Below, in pieces: positions 8,486 to 18,444 of a DNA stretch of 64,000 nt. The stretch comes from Clostridium sp. NkU-1 (GTDB lineage: Bacteria > Bacillota_A > Clostridia > Lachnospirales > Lachnospiraceae). Location: NCBI GenBank assembly GCA_001312405.1, contig BBDR01000002.1, forward strand, positions 124,001-188,000, given 5' to 3'. Below the pieces are notes generated by a model that saw only the letters and a program-made list of their open reading frames with translations, was not told where the DNA came from and did no database searches. Positions within the stretch are counted from its first letter, which is position 1, and every line of letters starts with the position of its first letter. The position numbers were made by a program, and so were the translations under genes.

Positions 8486-9820
8486 TCAACCTCCAAACCA
8501 GTGCAACGGCACCTCAATCAATGCGGGACAGAGGGCCAGGGCAAGCAATAGGCCGCACTGGGCGATAAAATAGGGCATGGTAGGCGGTATGATTTCCTCC
8601 ATGGTCACCTTTCCCGTGGCACATGCCACATTGAGCACCGGTCCCACCGGAGGAGAGGTCAGGCCCAGAACATTGGCCAGGCAGAACAGCACGCCAAAGG
8701 CTACCGGATCCAGCCCCGCTTCTGTGATCAGGGGTAGGAAAATAGGCGTTAAAATCAGGATACAGGGCACCACGTCCATAGCCAGACCCACGATAATGAC
8801 AATGATCATCAGGGTAAAGTTTAAAAGAATTGGATGGGCCACCAGTCCGGAAAGCCCCTCGGTCATCATTTCCGGAATATGGGCTACGGTCATGGTATAG
8901 GCCGCCAATTGTGCCGTTGCCGCCAGAAACATGACCACTGCGGACATTTTCGCGCTGGAAACCATAGCGGAAATGAAGTCCTTGAATTTCAGTTCTTTAT
9001 AGACAAAGGCTCCTACAAGAAGTGCGTAGACCACGGCAATGACTCCTGCTTCCGTTGCGGTGAACATGCCGCCCCGAAGCCCGAAGAGGATAATTCCGGG
9101 AAGGAGCAACGCCCACAGTCCGGAGGTAAAGGTCTTTGCGATTTTTTTCAAGGTCATCTTCGGAATGCCGTCCACCGGCGGACAATCCTTTCTGGAAATG
9201 AAGAACCAGCAGGCGGACATTAAAATGGTCAAATAAATGGCCGGTGCGATTCCCCCCATGAACATGGATTTTACGGACACCTTTGCTGAAATGGCATAGA
9301 TAATAAAGGGAATCGACGGGGGCATGATGGGGGCAACTAAGTTGGCGCTTGCCACCAGGGCTGCGGATTTTGCCCGGTCATAGCCGGATTTTGCCATCAT
9401 GGGGATTAAAATGGCTCCCAGCGCCGCGGTAGAAGCTACGGCAGAACCGACCAGGGCGGCAAAGAGCAGACAGGCCAGAATGGTCACATAGCCTAAACCT
9501 CCCGGAATCCGTCCTACGAAAATGTTGCAGAATTTGATGATCCGGTCGGTCAGGCCGCCCCGGTTCATCAGCTCCCCTGCCACCACAAAGAAGGGCAGTG
9601 CCATCATGGTCACGCTGTCCGTCCCCCGCATAAGCTGCTGGGCATAGAGCAGGGGCTTTGCATTTCCGCCGCCAAGGAGCAGATAACCGGTTCCTGCGGC
9701 GCATAAAATGAGGGAAAAGGAAATGGGCAGCCCAAAGGCCAGTGCAATGAGCAGTATGGCAAAAAATACGATAATAATGGTCAGTTTGGCAGAGCCAAAC
9801 AGTGCAAGTCCTGCAAACAT
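8486..9820 (-). CDS. dctM: TRAP transporter large permease DctM
   Basis: Intact, about 444 residues with 12 or so hydrophobic segments and the DctM phrases GLPISFSLILCAAGTGYLLL, VVAGELMNRGGLTDRII and IMPPSIPFIIYA. This is the sodium-coupled channel subunit of a tripartite TRAP importer. The start at 9820 is preceded by AAGGAGGCGTGAC, inside the end of dctQ; the longer start has no ribosome site. It works with DctQ and the DctP binding protein encoded upstream. Confidence 0.93.
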   Translation of the reverse strand: MFAGLALFGSAKLTIIIVFFAILLIALAFGLPISFSLILCAAGTGYLLLGGGNAKPLLYAQQLMRGTDSVTMMALPFFVVAGELMNRGGLTDRIIKFCNIFVGRIPGGLGYVTILACLLFAALVGSAVASTAALGAILIPMMAKSGYDRAKSAALVASANLVAPIMPPSIPFIIYAISAKVSVKSMFMGGIAPAIYLTILMSACWFFISRKDCPPVDGIPKMTLKKIAKTFTSGLWALLLPGIILFGLRGGMFTATEAGVIAVVYALLVGAFVYKELKFKDFISAMVSSAKMSAVVMFLAATAQLAAYTMTVAHIPEMMTEGLSGLVAHPILLNFTLMIIVIIVGLAMDVVPCILILTPIFLPLITEAGLDPVAFGVLFCLANVLGLTSPPVGPVLNVACATGKVTMEEIIPPTMPYFIAQCGLLLALALCPALIEVPLHWFGG

Positions 9821-9821
9821 G

Positions 9822-10349
9822 TCACGCCTCCTTTGCGGTCGGTTCCGCTTCGTCTTCGTCATGGGGCATAATCAACTCCAGCAGTGTGGCTTTGGTACAG
9901 ACGGCTTTGTAAATATTCACCGCAGACAGGATCATGATGGAGATTCCCATGATCAGTCCGGGCAAATACATGATCCATATGGGCGTGCCGGTCGCCACCA
10001 GCTTGTCCGCCTTCATCATCCACATATAGTCAAAGGTTCCCCTGGCTACCAGATACATGAGCCAGATGATGATGACCTGAAGGACCACAAAGACTGCCCT
10101 TGCCCCGCCCTTTGGCAGGCGTACCAGAAGGGTTTCAATGAGCAAGTGCTTATTGTCCCGCATAGCCAGAATGGAACCCATGTAAACAAGGTAAATGAAG
10201 CAGAGCCTGGCGATCTCCTCGGTTGCGGCCGAGCCTAAACGGAACTGGCGCAGGATCACATTTAAAAAGACCAGAAGGATCATAATGGCAAGGCACACGG
10301 AAATCAGTACCTCTATGCCCTTAAACAGGGCATCAATGGATTTTTTCAT
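9822..10349 (-). CDS. dctQ: TRAP transporter small permease DctQ
   Basis: Intact, 175 residues with four membrane segments and the family pattern LVFLNVILRQFRLGSAATEE, then DNKHLLIETLLVRLP. DctQ is the small membrane subunit that docks the binding protein to DctM. It lies between dctP (stop at 10380) and dctM, with its stop one base upstream of the dctM start. The acidic C-terminal tail (MPHDEDEAEPTAKEA) is cytoplasmic and not conserved. Confidence 0.93.
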   Translation of the reverse strand: MKKSIDALFKGIEVLISVCLAIMILLVFLNVILRQFRLGSAATEEIARLCFIYLVYMGSILAMRDNKHLLIETLLVRLPKGGARAVFVVLQVIIIWLMYLVARGTFDYMWMMKADKLVATGTPIWIMYLPGLIMGISIMILSAVNIYKAVCTKATLLELIMPHDEDEAEPTAKEA

Positions 10350-10379
10350 TGTCAGTCACCCCTCTATTCTAAGCTTCCG

Positions 10380-11477
10380 TTATTTTACGTCCTGAATTTT
10401 TTTTACCAAATCCTCTGCCCAGTCATTTTCAGAATAGAGCTTGTCATACACGGGCTTGATTTTTTTCTATGATTTTTGCCTGATCTTCAGCAGTCAGGGC
10501 TGTTACGGTCACACCGGCTTCTTTTAAAGTCTTTCTGTCCTGATCCACACTTTTTATGTACTCGTCCCATGCCCAGGCGGAGGATTCCTTTGCAGCTTCC
10601 CTGATGATGTTCTGCTGGTTTTCGCTTAAGCCGTCCATGCGATCGGCATTGACAACGATCTGGAGGGTGGCAATGATGTGGTTTGTCTCATAGACCCATT
10701 TCTGCACTTCTTCGAACTTCTGGCTTAAGATAGTCACCATGCCGTTGTCCTGGCCGTCAACCACACCGGTTTCCAGGGCGGAATACAAATCCCCAAGGGG
10801 AATGGTCTGGGCGCTGGCGCCCAGGTTCTCCGCAATGCCGATATGGATGGGGTTATTGGGCATACGCAGCTTCAAGCCGTTAAAGTCTTCTACGGTTTCC
10901 AGCTTTTTGCTGGAGCTGAAAGTACGGGTGGAGTTAGGACCCCAGCCAAGTAAGTAGGTGGTAGGGAATTTTTCATGGAATTCTGCAGCCACCTCATCAC
11001 CGATCTCGCCGGTCCATACGGATTTGGCATGGTTAATATCCCGATATAGGAAGGGCCAGTCCGCAATGAGCATCTTCGTGTATTCCTGGTTCATGACCGT
11101 GCCGACCACTGCCATATCAATGGTTCCGGAACGCACACCGCTCCAAAGATCGGCTTCATTGCCCAGAAGCCCGTTATGGGAAATATTGACGGTGATGGAA
11201 CCGCCGGATTTTTCCTCCACCTGCTTTTTAAATACCTCGTCCATGGCCCTTGCATGGGGTGGGTTTCTGCCCAGGTGTCGCCTAAGGTCAGGCTCACCGC
11301 CTTGTCATCGGCCCCTGCGGTGGCTCCGCCCGGCGCATCGCCTGCTTTTGCTGTGTCCCCTTCTTTTGCTGTGTCCCCTGCTGCCGGCTTATTTGCCGCC
11401 TGGCTGCTGCATGCCGTTAAGACTGCTCCCAGGATACAGGCAGCCATGATTCCAAAAAACCAGTTCTTTTTCCTCAT
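10380..11477 (-). CDS. dctP: TRAP transporter substrate-binding protein DctP, frameshifted
   Basis: Lipoprotein signal MRKKNWFFGIMAACILGAVL with lipobox LTAC, then an alanine/glycine-rich linker, then the DctP fold: GDTWAETHP, MPNNPIHIGIAENLGASAQT, DLYSALETGVVDGQDN. Two errors break the frame. One C is missing in the C4 run (plus-strand G4, 11256-11259), restoring ETHPHARAMDEVFKK. One base is extra in the T7 run at 10460-10466, restoring EKIKPVYDKLYSENDWAEDL to a stop at 10380. The family motif QDN suggests a C4-dicarboxylate or sugar-acid ligand. It is the first gene of the dctP-dctQ-dctM-dehydrogenase operon. Confidence 0.88.
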
Positions 11478-11762
11478 TTGATAAACCCTCCTATGTATTT
11501 GTGTAATATTTTACATTAATATTTTACTGTTAATATATTAATTATCGCAAGCGTAAAAATTTACAATTCTTTATTTTGCTTTTTGTACATATTAGATATA
11601 TTTTTCTGCATTATTTCATGCTAATATTTTAACAGAGCCAGAGGGAGTATTCAGTTAAGCGGATATTTGCAATCCGCGGCCCTGCTTGCTCCACCTGACA
11701 GAGGTAAAACCCTGCAATCCGGCAATAAGAGAAATTTTCATTATAGAAAGGACACTTAAACA
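11478..11762. promoter_or_regulatory. Divergent control region between dctP and the FadR-type regulator
   Basis: A strongly A+T-rich 285-bp stretch without a gene. TAATATTTTA occurs at 11504-11513, 11517-11526 and 11622-11631. A hairpin GCGGAT/ATCCGC lies at 11659-11677. The regulator gene is preceded by GAAAGGACACTTAAAC. The repeated decamer could be an operator, but A+T richness alone could also produce it. Confidence 0.45.
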
Positions 11763-12502
11763 TGGCAAACCGTACTCGTACCTCGGAAAAATCAGCCGCA
11801 AGCCTGGCTTACGATTTTTACATGACAGCATCATTGGGATGAAATTAAAGCCCGGACAGCCTTTAAATTTAGAAGAGCTTTCCGAGCATTTAAAGGTGAG
11901 CAGATCCCCCTTCGGGATGCAGTGATACGCCTGGAGCATGAAGCTGATTACCTCCCTGCCCCACAAAGGCACCCTGGTTTCTAAAATCAATTTAAAGCAG
12001 GCCAATGAAGAATGCTTTCTCCGCATTACCATAGAAGAGGAAATTTATTCCCTGTTTTCGGATCTATGCAATGAAAGGGATATTTCCAGGCTGAGAGACT
12101 ATATCAAAACCCAGGAAAAGGTGATTCAGGATCACGATATCCGCATTTTTTTTAAAGCAGGATGACGAGTTTCACAAATATCTTTATCTGCGCACAGATA
12201 AGGAATTTTCCTTTAATCTTCTGCAAAACAGCATCGGCCATTACAACCGGCTCCGCCTTCTCACCTGCACGGAAAACCGGGTAGTAAGCAGCTCCATTCA
12301 GGAGCACAAGGACATGGTGGGGCTGTTCCTGAAAAAGGACAAGGATGCGCTGAAAAAAGCCGTCCGCGACCATGTGATGAAGGTGGACAATGACAAGCTG
12401 GAGCTGCGTTCCAAGTATCCGGAGCTTTTTGAGGGGGATTTAAAGGCCAATGAGCCTGCGGAAAATATCTTTACAAAGGATTTTCTGTCACAGCTTAAAT
12501 AG
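11763..12502 (+). CDS. FadR/GntR-family regulator (FCD domain), multiply frameshifted
   Basis: The N-terminal GntR helix-turn-helix reads YDFLHDSIIGMKLKPGQPLN and LEELSEHLKVSRSP once single bases are restored. The FCD effector domain follows: EEEIYSLFSDLCNERDISRL, DDEFHKYLYLRTDKEFSF and a terminal HVMKVDNDKLEL with metal-site histidine. Breaks are at T5 11815-11819 (one T missing), C5 11906-11910 (one missing), about 11942 (one missing) and T8 12146-12153 (one extra). Four errors in 740 bp also allow a true pseudogene, but each single correction gives perfect family sequence. Its divergent position suggests it controls the TRAP operon. Confidence 0.75.
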
Positions 12503-12531
12503 GTTTCTGACGAAAAAAAGATTGACCGGAT

Positions 12532-12550
12532 TTTCTATCCGTGGTATATT
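12532..12550 (+). promoter_or_regulatory. Sigma-A-type promoter upstream of a possible small RNA
   Basis: TTGACC at 12532-12537 and TATATT at 12545-12550 lie close together, and a second -10-like TATTATAAAT occurs at 12556-12565. The combination TTGACC, 17-18 bp, then TATTATAA gives the best spacing. Transcription would run towards the terminator at 12720-12761. Confidence 0.5.
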
Positions 12551-12556
12551 GATGAT

Positions 12557-12761
12557 ATTATAAATGATAGGATGTGTGTGTTTGTTAATTGTATTAAAAC
12601 ATGGAGCATAAGGCAATTTTATATGAAAAGCAGGAGTCGGGACAGGAAGGCTGCAGGTCTTTCCTCTATTTCGTGTACCTGTTTTGCCCATGGGATACAA
12701 AACAGACAGAATAAGGTTGAAAGCCTGTAAGACGTCAGTTTGTTGTCTTACAGGCTTTTTT
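12557..12761 (+). ncRNA. Candidate structured small RNA or mutS2 leader (unnamed)
   Basis: A 359-bp gap between the FadR gene and mutS2 holds a promoter-like sequence, three potential hairpins and a strong terminator, but no plausible reading frame. Hairpins: AGGAAG/CTTTCCT around 12650-12667, CTGTTTTG/CAAAACAG at 12679-12705 with an 11-nt loop, and the terminal stem. The predicted transcript is about 200 nt. I tested it by eye against SRP RNA, tmRNA, T-box and common riboswitch cores and found no match. It could be an independent RNA or an attenuator for mutS2, which starts 100 bp further on. Confidence 0.4.
12720..12761 (+). terminator. Intrinsic terminator between the FadR gene and mutS2
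   Basis: AAAGCCTGTAAGAC at 12720-12733 is the exact reverse complement of the opening of GTCTTACAGGCTTT at 12745-12758. T6 follows from 12756. This is a 14-bp stem with an 11-nt loop and a T-tract, a textbook intrinsic terminator. Confidence 0.9.
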
Positions 12762-12861
12762 GCGTGAGCAATGAGCCTAATGAATATGCCTGCATCCTGC
12801 CCGAATGCTCCATGGACCTCAGGAAACCAGTTGGAAGGACACAAGGAACGAGGAGAATTAC

Positions 12862-14780
12862 ATGGAACATACATTTCGGATTTTAGAATTTAATCTTATT
12901 TTAGAAAAACTTGAAGAATTTGCACACACCGAAGCAGCGAAGGAGAGAATTAGAAAATTGACCCCGAGCCTGAAGGAAGGCGATGTGAAAAAGAGCCTTC
13001 GTGATACGTCAGAGGCCAGGATCATCATTGACCGGATGGGGCTTCCTCCCGCAGTCAGCTTAAATGGTTTGCAGGAGATCATGAACATAGTAAGGCAGGG
13101 GGGCTGCCTGTCTGCTGAAGAGCTGGAGCGGACAGGGGGAATGCTCACCGCAGTAAAGCGGTTTAAGGACTTTTTAAACCGGAGCAGATACTTGGAGATT
13201 GGCCTGCCCTATTATGAGCAGGACTTAAATCCGCTGGAGGATCTGGCAAGGGAGATTTATGAAAGCGTCAGAAACGGCAAAGTAGAGGACAGTGCCAGCA
13301 AGTATTTAAAAGGCATCCGTCAGGATGTGGCCAGACTGGAAGAAAAGCTGCGGGCTAAGGCAGAAGCCATTTTAAGGGGAAACAAAAAGTATTTTTCAGA
13401 TTCTTATGTGACCTTAAGAAACGGCAGGCATTGCCTTCCGGTGAAAAAAAGATTACAGAACATGGGTCCCTGGCAGTGTCATTGACCAGTCCGCAACCGG
13501 CTCCACCCTTTTTATCGAACCGGCAGCCATTACAGAGCTTAACGGGGAACTGGAGCTTTTAAGGATCGAGGAGGAAAATGAGGCAAGAAGGATCCTGTAT
13601 ATGCTCACTGCCTCAGTGGAAGAAAATTTAGAGATTCTGGAAGGGAATAAACGCCTTCTTGAAAAACTGGATTTCCTGTTTGCAAAGGGAAGCTTAAGTG
13701 CCTCCATGGACGGCATTCGTCCAGATATCAATACGGACCGGATCATAAAGATCGTAAATGGCCGCCATCCGTTCATGAACCCGGAAACCGTGGTACCCCT
13801 GACCTTTGAACTGGGAAAGAAGGAACGGGGAATCGTTATTACAGGGCCTAATACAGGAGGAAAAACTGTATCCATTAAGACGGTGGGACTTTTCTCCCTT
13901 ATGGCCCAATGCGGTCTTCACCTGCCCTGCGGGGAAGCCGAGCTTTGTATGAACAGCCAGGTGCTCTGCGATATTGGTGACGGTCAGAACATTACAGAGA
14001 ACTTATCCACCTTTTCCGCCCATATTACCAATGTAATGAAGATTCTTAAGGCAGCCGGCCCGGAGAGCCTGGTTATTTTAGATGAGCTGGGATCAGGAAC
14101 AGACCCGGCGGAAGGAATGGGGATCGCCATTGCCATACTGGAAGAGTTAAGAAGCAACGGATGCCTTTTCCTGGCAACCACCCATTATCCTGAGGTAAAG
14201 ACATATGCCAAGGAGGCGGAGGGAATTACCAATGCACGTATGGCTTTTGATAAAGAAACCCTTAGGCCTCTTTACCGCATGGAAATCGGAGAAGCCGGAG
14301 AAAGCTGCGCTCTTTATATCGCCAAACGGCTGGGAATGCCGGAGGCCATGATAAGGAGGGCCAGAAGATACGCTTATGGAGAGCCGGAAGACTTCCGTAA
14401 GGAGGAGCCGGATGCATTAACAGAGAAGGCCGAAGGCATAAGCTTAAGCGGTCCCAGAATTGAAAAACTGAAAAAAACGGTGGTGAATAAAAATCTCACA
14501 GAAAAAAAAGTTTACCATCGGGGACAGTGTGTATGTTTATCCGGATAAGAAAAAGGGAATTGTATGCAGGCCAGTCAATGAAAAGGGAGTGCTGCAGGTC
14601 CAGATGCCGGATAAGAAAATCTGGGTCAACCAGAAAAGGGTAAAGCTTTTGGTCGCCGCAGAGGAGCTATACCCGGAGGATTATGATTTTTCCATAATTT
14701 TTGATACTGTGGAAAACAGAAAAGCAAGGCATAAGATGGAAAAGGGATATCAGGAGGGGCTGGAGATAAGAATGGAATGA
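12862..14780 (+). CDS. MutS2-like ATPase lacking the Smr nuclease domain, frameshifted
   Basis: Restored length is about 639 residues, against about 790 for standard MutS2. Present are the N-terminal clamp/lever region (TFRILEFNLILEKLEEFAHT), the PGSVIDQSATGSTLFIEP motif, Walker A GPNTGGKT, Walker B LVILDELGSGTDPAEG and the TTHYPE loop. A KOW-like module (GDSVYVYPDKKKGIV) ends the protein and the C-terminal Smr domain is absent. Breaks are at the A7 run 13444-13450 (one extra) and the A8 run 14502-14509 (one extra). MutS2 proteins act on recombination intermediates or stalled ribosomes rather than on mismatches. The start ATG follows AGGAGAATTAC. Confidence 0.85.
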
Positions 14781-14890
14781 TTTTTCAGGAAGGGAGCCTT
14801 GGTGTACATGGCCCCCTTCTTTGAAATGATGTTATAATTTTATGTATCTTAGGAGATGTGGCCTTAAGGCCAGGTTTCCTCTCCGCGAAT

Positions 14891-15432
14891 TTAACAGCTG
14901 GGAGGCGGAATAAAAAGTTCGTCGTTAAGCTCAGCCAGGATGAGCCGGAAAATCTGTACATGGCAAAGCTCATCTGCAATGATCCGGTTTAAGATCGCCT
15001 TGATCTTACAGTCATCGATCCACTCTGCCTGGTCCTGGTATTTCCGGATAGCTTCCAGTTCACTTGCCAGGCGTTGGAGACCAGGGGACCGATCCGGGTG
15101 GGATAGCGGTTACAGGCGGGAGTCCAATACTTTAAGCGCCCGTTTTTATAGCTCCAAAGCCTGGGATCTGCGCCCAGCATGATGGCCAATTCTCCAAAGG
15201 TATTTAAATGATGCATTTCAACAATGCTGATCTTATGGAAACATTCCGCTATATCAAAGAAGAAATTTCTGGTAATCATGCTGTTGTAAGTATAAAGACT
15301 GATTGCGGACATTTCGGAATTACAGTCGCCTATGTTTGAAAGCATGGCTGCGGCATACCGCTTATTTTGAGAAAGGATCTCTATGGGAGGCCAGGGATCG
15401 TTGCCTGAAAAAACAAGAGCAGATAAATCCAT
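14891..15432 (-). CDS. Ferritin-like diiron protein (manganese-catalase/rubrerythrin-type fold), frameshifted
   Basis: About 180 residues. Four-helix diiron ligands can be read as E in NSEMSAISLYTYN, E-x-x-H in VEMHHLNTFGELAIML, E in LASELEAIRKYQDQAE and E-x-x-H in ADELCHVQIFRLIL. Relatives in clostridia are annotated as ferritin-like or manganese-catalase-family proteins and often have a role in oxygen or peroxide defence. The frame breaks near 15068, where one base is missing before CTGGCAAGTGAACTGG. The ribosome site is weak. The true substrate is unknown. Confidence 0.7.
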
Positions 15433-15525
15433 ATAATACCCTCATTTCAATTTATTCTATTTAAATATATCCGCCAGATGGTATAGTATGACTTAAAAAC
15501 ACAAGAAGATGGAGGAACCAAGGAC

Positions 15526-16078
15526 ATGGACTGTAAAGAAAAATTTAAGAAAACAGTGGAAGATTTTTTACCGTTTAACCAGCAGGAAGAAAGGGATAAG
15601 GAGATGCTGCTCCAATATCTCTCGTCAGGGGAATCTATATTTTCCCGTGAAAGTTTAGGCGCCCATATGTCAGCATCGGCCTGGGTGGTAAATCAGTCCC
15701 ATGATAAGGTTCTTATGGCCTACCATAACATCTATGATTCCTGGGCATGGACCGGAGGCCACGCTGACGGGGAAATGGACCTGCTCAAGGTAGCAATCCG
15801 GGAAGCCATGGAAGAGACCGGGATTACGAAGGTAAGGCCGGTTACAGAGGATATTTTTTTCTCTGGAGGTGCTTACGGTGGACGGACATGAGAAGAGGGG
15901 AGCTTATGTTTCCTCCCACCTTCACTTAAATGTGACCTATCTTCTGGAAGCAGATGACAGGGAGGCCCTTCATAAGAAAGCGGATGAAAACAGTGGGGTA
16001 GGCTGGTTTGGTTTGGAAGAATGCTTAACGTCAGTCAATGAGCTGGATGAGGGAACGGATTTACCGGAAACTGCTTAA
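15526..16078 (+). CDS. Nudix hydrolase, frameshifted
   Basis: The Nudix box is [20 protein letters not shown] followed by ETGI. It follows an N-terminal extension and the phrase [16 protein letters not shown] typical of a group of clostridial Nudix proteins of unknown substrate. One extra T in the T7 run at 15854-15860 breaks the frame; correction gives [19 protein letters not shown]. Total about 184 residues. The start ATG is preceded by GATGGAGGAACC. Divergent from the ferritin-like gene, with a 93-bp gap. Confidence 0.83.
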
Positions 16079-16216
16079 TAAGATGAGAAATATAAGATAT
16101 TAACAAAAAAATGATAACTATTTTCCATTTTACTGTTTTATTTTTCCAGATAATGATTTATAATAGAGGAATCTAACAGATAAAGTTTTGCCAAATAAGA
16201 CAGCGAGGTGGTAGAT

Positions 16217-16552
16217 ATGAAGATTATTTATGCAATCGTCAGCTCAGATGATGGAAACAGGGTGACTGATGTGCTGAATGAACACCAGTTCAGCGTGACA
16301 AAACTTGCCACAACAGGTGGTTTCTTAAAGAAGGGCAACTCTACATTAATGATCGGTACGGATGACGGACAGGTAGAAGAAGTCATCACTCTGATTAAAG
16401 ATACCTGCGGAAAACGCCAAAAGATTACCTGCAACGTTCCGGCGCCGAATATCGCGTCTGTATCAGCCGGATATATGATGATGCCGATGACAGTGGAACT
16501 TGGCGGAGCTACTATATTTGTAACCGACGTAGAACGATTCGAGAAGATTTGA
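16217..16552 (+). CDS. darA: Cyclic-di-AMP receptor, PII-like (DarA/PstA)
   Basis: Intact, about 111 residues. MKIIYAIVSSDDGNRVTDVL, then VTKLATTGGFLKKGNSTLMI and a C-terminal MMMPMTVELGGATIFVTDVE match the DUF970/DarA family, a trimeric PII-like protein that binds c-di-AMP. I prefer the ATG at 16217 (GAGGTGGTAGAT upstream) over the one three codons earlier. It is a single-gene unit closed by the hairpin at 16562-16587. Its downstream targets are not known in this genus. Confidence 0.92.
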   Translation: MKIIYAIVSSDDGNRVTDVLNEHQFSVTKLATTGGFLKKGNSTLMIGTDDGQVEEVITLIKDTCGKRQKITCNVPAPNIASVSAGYMMMPMTVELGGATIFVTDVERFEKI

Positions 16553-16561
16553 GAAATCAGC

Positions 16562-16587
16562 AAAGGGATTGCAGAGCAATCCCTTTT
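16562..16587 (+). terminator. Terminator after darA
   Basis: AAAGGGATTGC at 16562-16572 pairs exactly with GCAATCCCTTT at 16576-16586, with a 3-nt loop, and the stem runs into T4. The stem is stable but the T-tract is short, so some readthrough into cdd is possible. Confidence 0.8.
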
Positions 16588-16646
16588 CGCAACTGTTGGA
16601 ATTGACAGGCCGGAGGAAAAGTAAAAAAATGACAGGAGGTGTGTTT

Positions 16647-17104
16647 TTGAAACTGGATGAGATAACTAAAAATATGCTGGTGGCAGAGGCATATGAAGCC
16701 CAGAAGATGGCTTATGTGCCTTATTCGGATTTTTGCGTGGGAGCGGCCCTGCTTGCAAAGAACGGAAAGGTCTACCGTGCTGCAACATTGAAAATGCAGC
16801 CTTTACACCCACTAACTGTGCGGAGCGCACCGCGTTTTTCAAAGCGGTCTCAGAAGGAGTCACGGAATTTGATGCCATTGCTATTGTGGGGAATAAAAAG
16901 GGAGAAAAGGGAGATATATGTGCTCCTTGCGGAGTCTGCCGGCAGGTAATGGCGGAATTCTGTGATCCTGAGGAATTTAAGATCATTCTGGGAGCGGGAG
17001 AGGAAACTTCCGTGTATACCTTAAAGGAGCTGCTTCCTTTGGGATTCACAAAAAAAGAATTTAAATTCCTGATGAGGCAAAAGGGAGGTTTTGGTGTGTC
17101 ATGA
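16647..17104 (+). CDS. cdd: Cytidine deaminase, frameshifted
   Basis: Zinc and catalytic motifs are complete: [12 protein letters not shown] (C-A-E) and [13 protein letters not shown] (P-C-x-x-C). Cdd converts cytidine and deoxycytidine to uridine and deoxyuridine, feeding the phosphorylase encoded next. AGGAGG at 16634-16639 supports a TTG start at 16647 ([18 protein letters not shown]); a nearby GTG is too close. One base is missing near 16779; restoring it gives [16 protein letters not shown]. The stop overlaps the deoA start (ATGA). Confidence 0.9.
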
Positions 17105-18427
17105 GAATGTACGATGTAATTGCAAAAAAGAGGAACGGAGAAACTCTGACAGAGGAAGAGATCCGCTTCATGATAAACGGCTACGTAAAGGGGGATATTC
17201 CTGATTACCAGATGTCTGCCATGCTGATGGCCATTTACTTTAAAGGTATGAGTGATGAGGAAACAGCCATTCTTACCGATGCGGTGGCCCATTCCGGCGA
17301 TATGGTGGATTTATCTCCGATTCAGGGAGTAAAAGTAGATAAGCACTCCACCGGAGGGGTGGGAGATAAGACGACTCTGGTGGTTGCGCCCATTGTAGCT
17401 GCCTGTGGAGTCAAGGTTGCAAAGATGTCGGGCCGGGGCTTAGGCCATACAGGAGGAACCGTTGACAAAATGGAATCCATACCCGGTATGCGGACTATGC
17501 TGACAGAGGAAGAATTCTTTCAGGTGGTCAATACCACCGGCCTTTCCGTTATCGGCCAGTCAGGAAATCTGGCTCCTGCGGATAAAAAACTTTATGCCCT
17601 TCGTGATGTGACTGCAACCGTGGACAGCATTCCCTTAATTGCCGCTTCGATTATGAGCAAAAAGCTGGCAGCAGGAAATGACTGCATTCTTCTGGATGTT
17701 AAAACCGGCAGCGGAGCATTTATGAAGACCCTGGAAGATTCCATCACCCTGGCAGAAAAGATGGTGGCCATCGGGGAGCATGCAGGAAAGAGGACCATGG
17801 CTCTTATAACCAACATGGATATTCCGCTGGGAAGCCTGATCGGCAACAGCCTGGAAGTCATTGAGGCAGCGGAAACCCTCCGCGGAAGAGGACCTGAAGA
17901 CTTAAAGTCGGTTTGCTTAAGCCTGGCTGCCGGTATGCTCTATCTGGCAGGAAAAGGCAGCATGGAGGAATGCCGGGCGCTGGCAGAAAGAGCCATTGCC
18001 GATGGAAGCGCATTGGAACGGCTTATGGCCATGGTAGAAGCCAGGGAGGGGATCCTTCGGTGATCAGGGACACCTCGCTTTTTGCCAAAGCAGCCTTTGA
18101 AAGAGAAGTGAAGCCTTAAAGAGCGGCTATATCACCCATATGAACACAGAGCAATGCGGGATCGCCTCCTCACTTTTGGGCGCCGGAAGAGTCACAAAGG
18201 AGAGCGTGATCGATTATACGGCGGGAATTGCCCTTAAGAAAAAAGCAGGCCAGAAGGTGGAAGAGGGAGAGACCATTGCCGTGCTGTATACTTCAAAGGA
18301 AGAGCTGTTTGCGGCTGCTGAGGAAGAATTTTTAAAAGCAGTCACCATCAGCGGACAACAGCCGGCGGCAGAGCCCCTGATTTATGCAAGCGTTACCAGA
18401 GAAGGCGTAAAGCGCCTGACAGAATAG
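17101..18427 (+). CDS. deoA: Pyrimidine-nucleoside phosphorylase, frameshifted
   Basis: Signature [20 protein letters not shown] with the substrate-binding loop, [20 protein letters not shown], and phosphate-site KTGSGAFM. It splits thymidine or uridine with phosphate to give the base and (deoxy)ribose-1-phosphate. Two missing bases break the frame: near 18041 (restoring [11 protein letters not shown]) and near 18113 (restoring [20 protein letters not shown]). The C-terminal domain ([18 protein letters not shown]) is complete to a stop at 18427. Total about 442 residues, as expected. The name pdp would suit equally, since deoA and pdp cannot be told apart reliably by eye. Confidence 0.9.
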
Positions 18428-18444
18428 AAAGGTAGGAAACAATA

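Noticed and set aside
11504..11631. Three TAATATTTTA copies as a firm operator
   Set aside because: Expected by chance in a region this rich in A+T; listed only as a possibility within the intergenic feature.
13694..14181. Long minus-strand reading frames opposite mutS2, dctM, hprK and others
   Set aside because: Antisense shadows of clear plus- or minus-strand genes, with no ribosome sites and no recognisable protein content.
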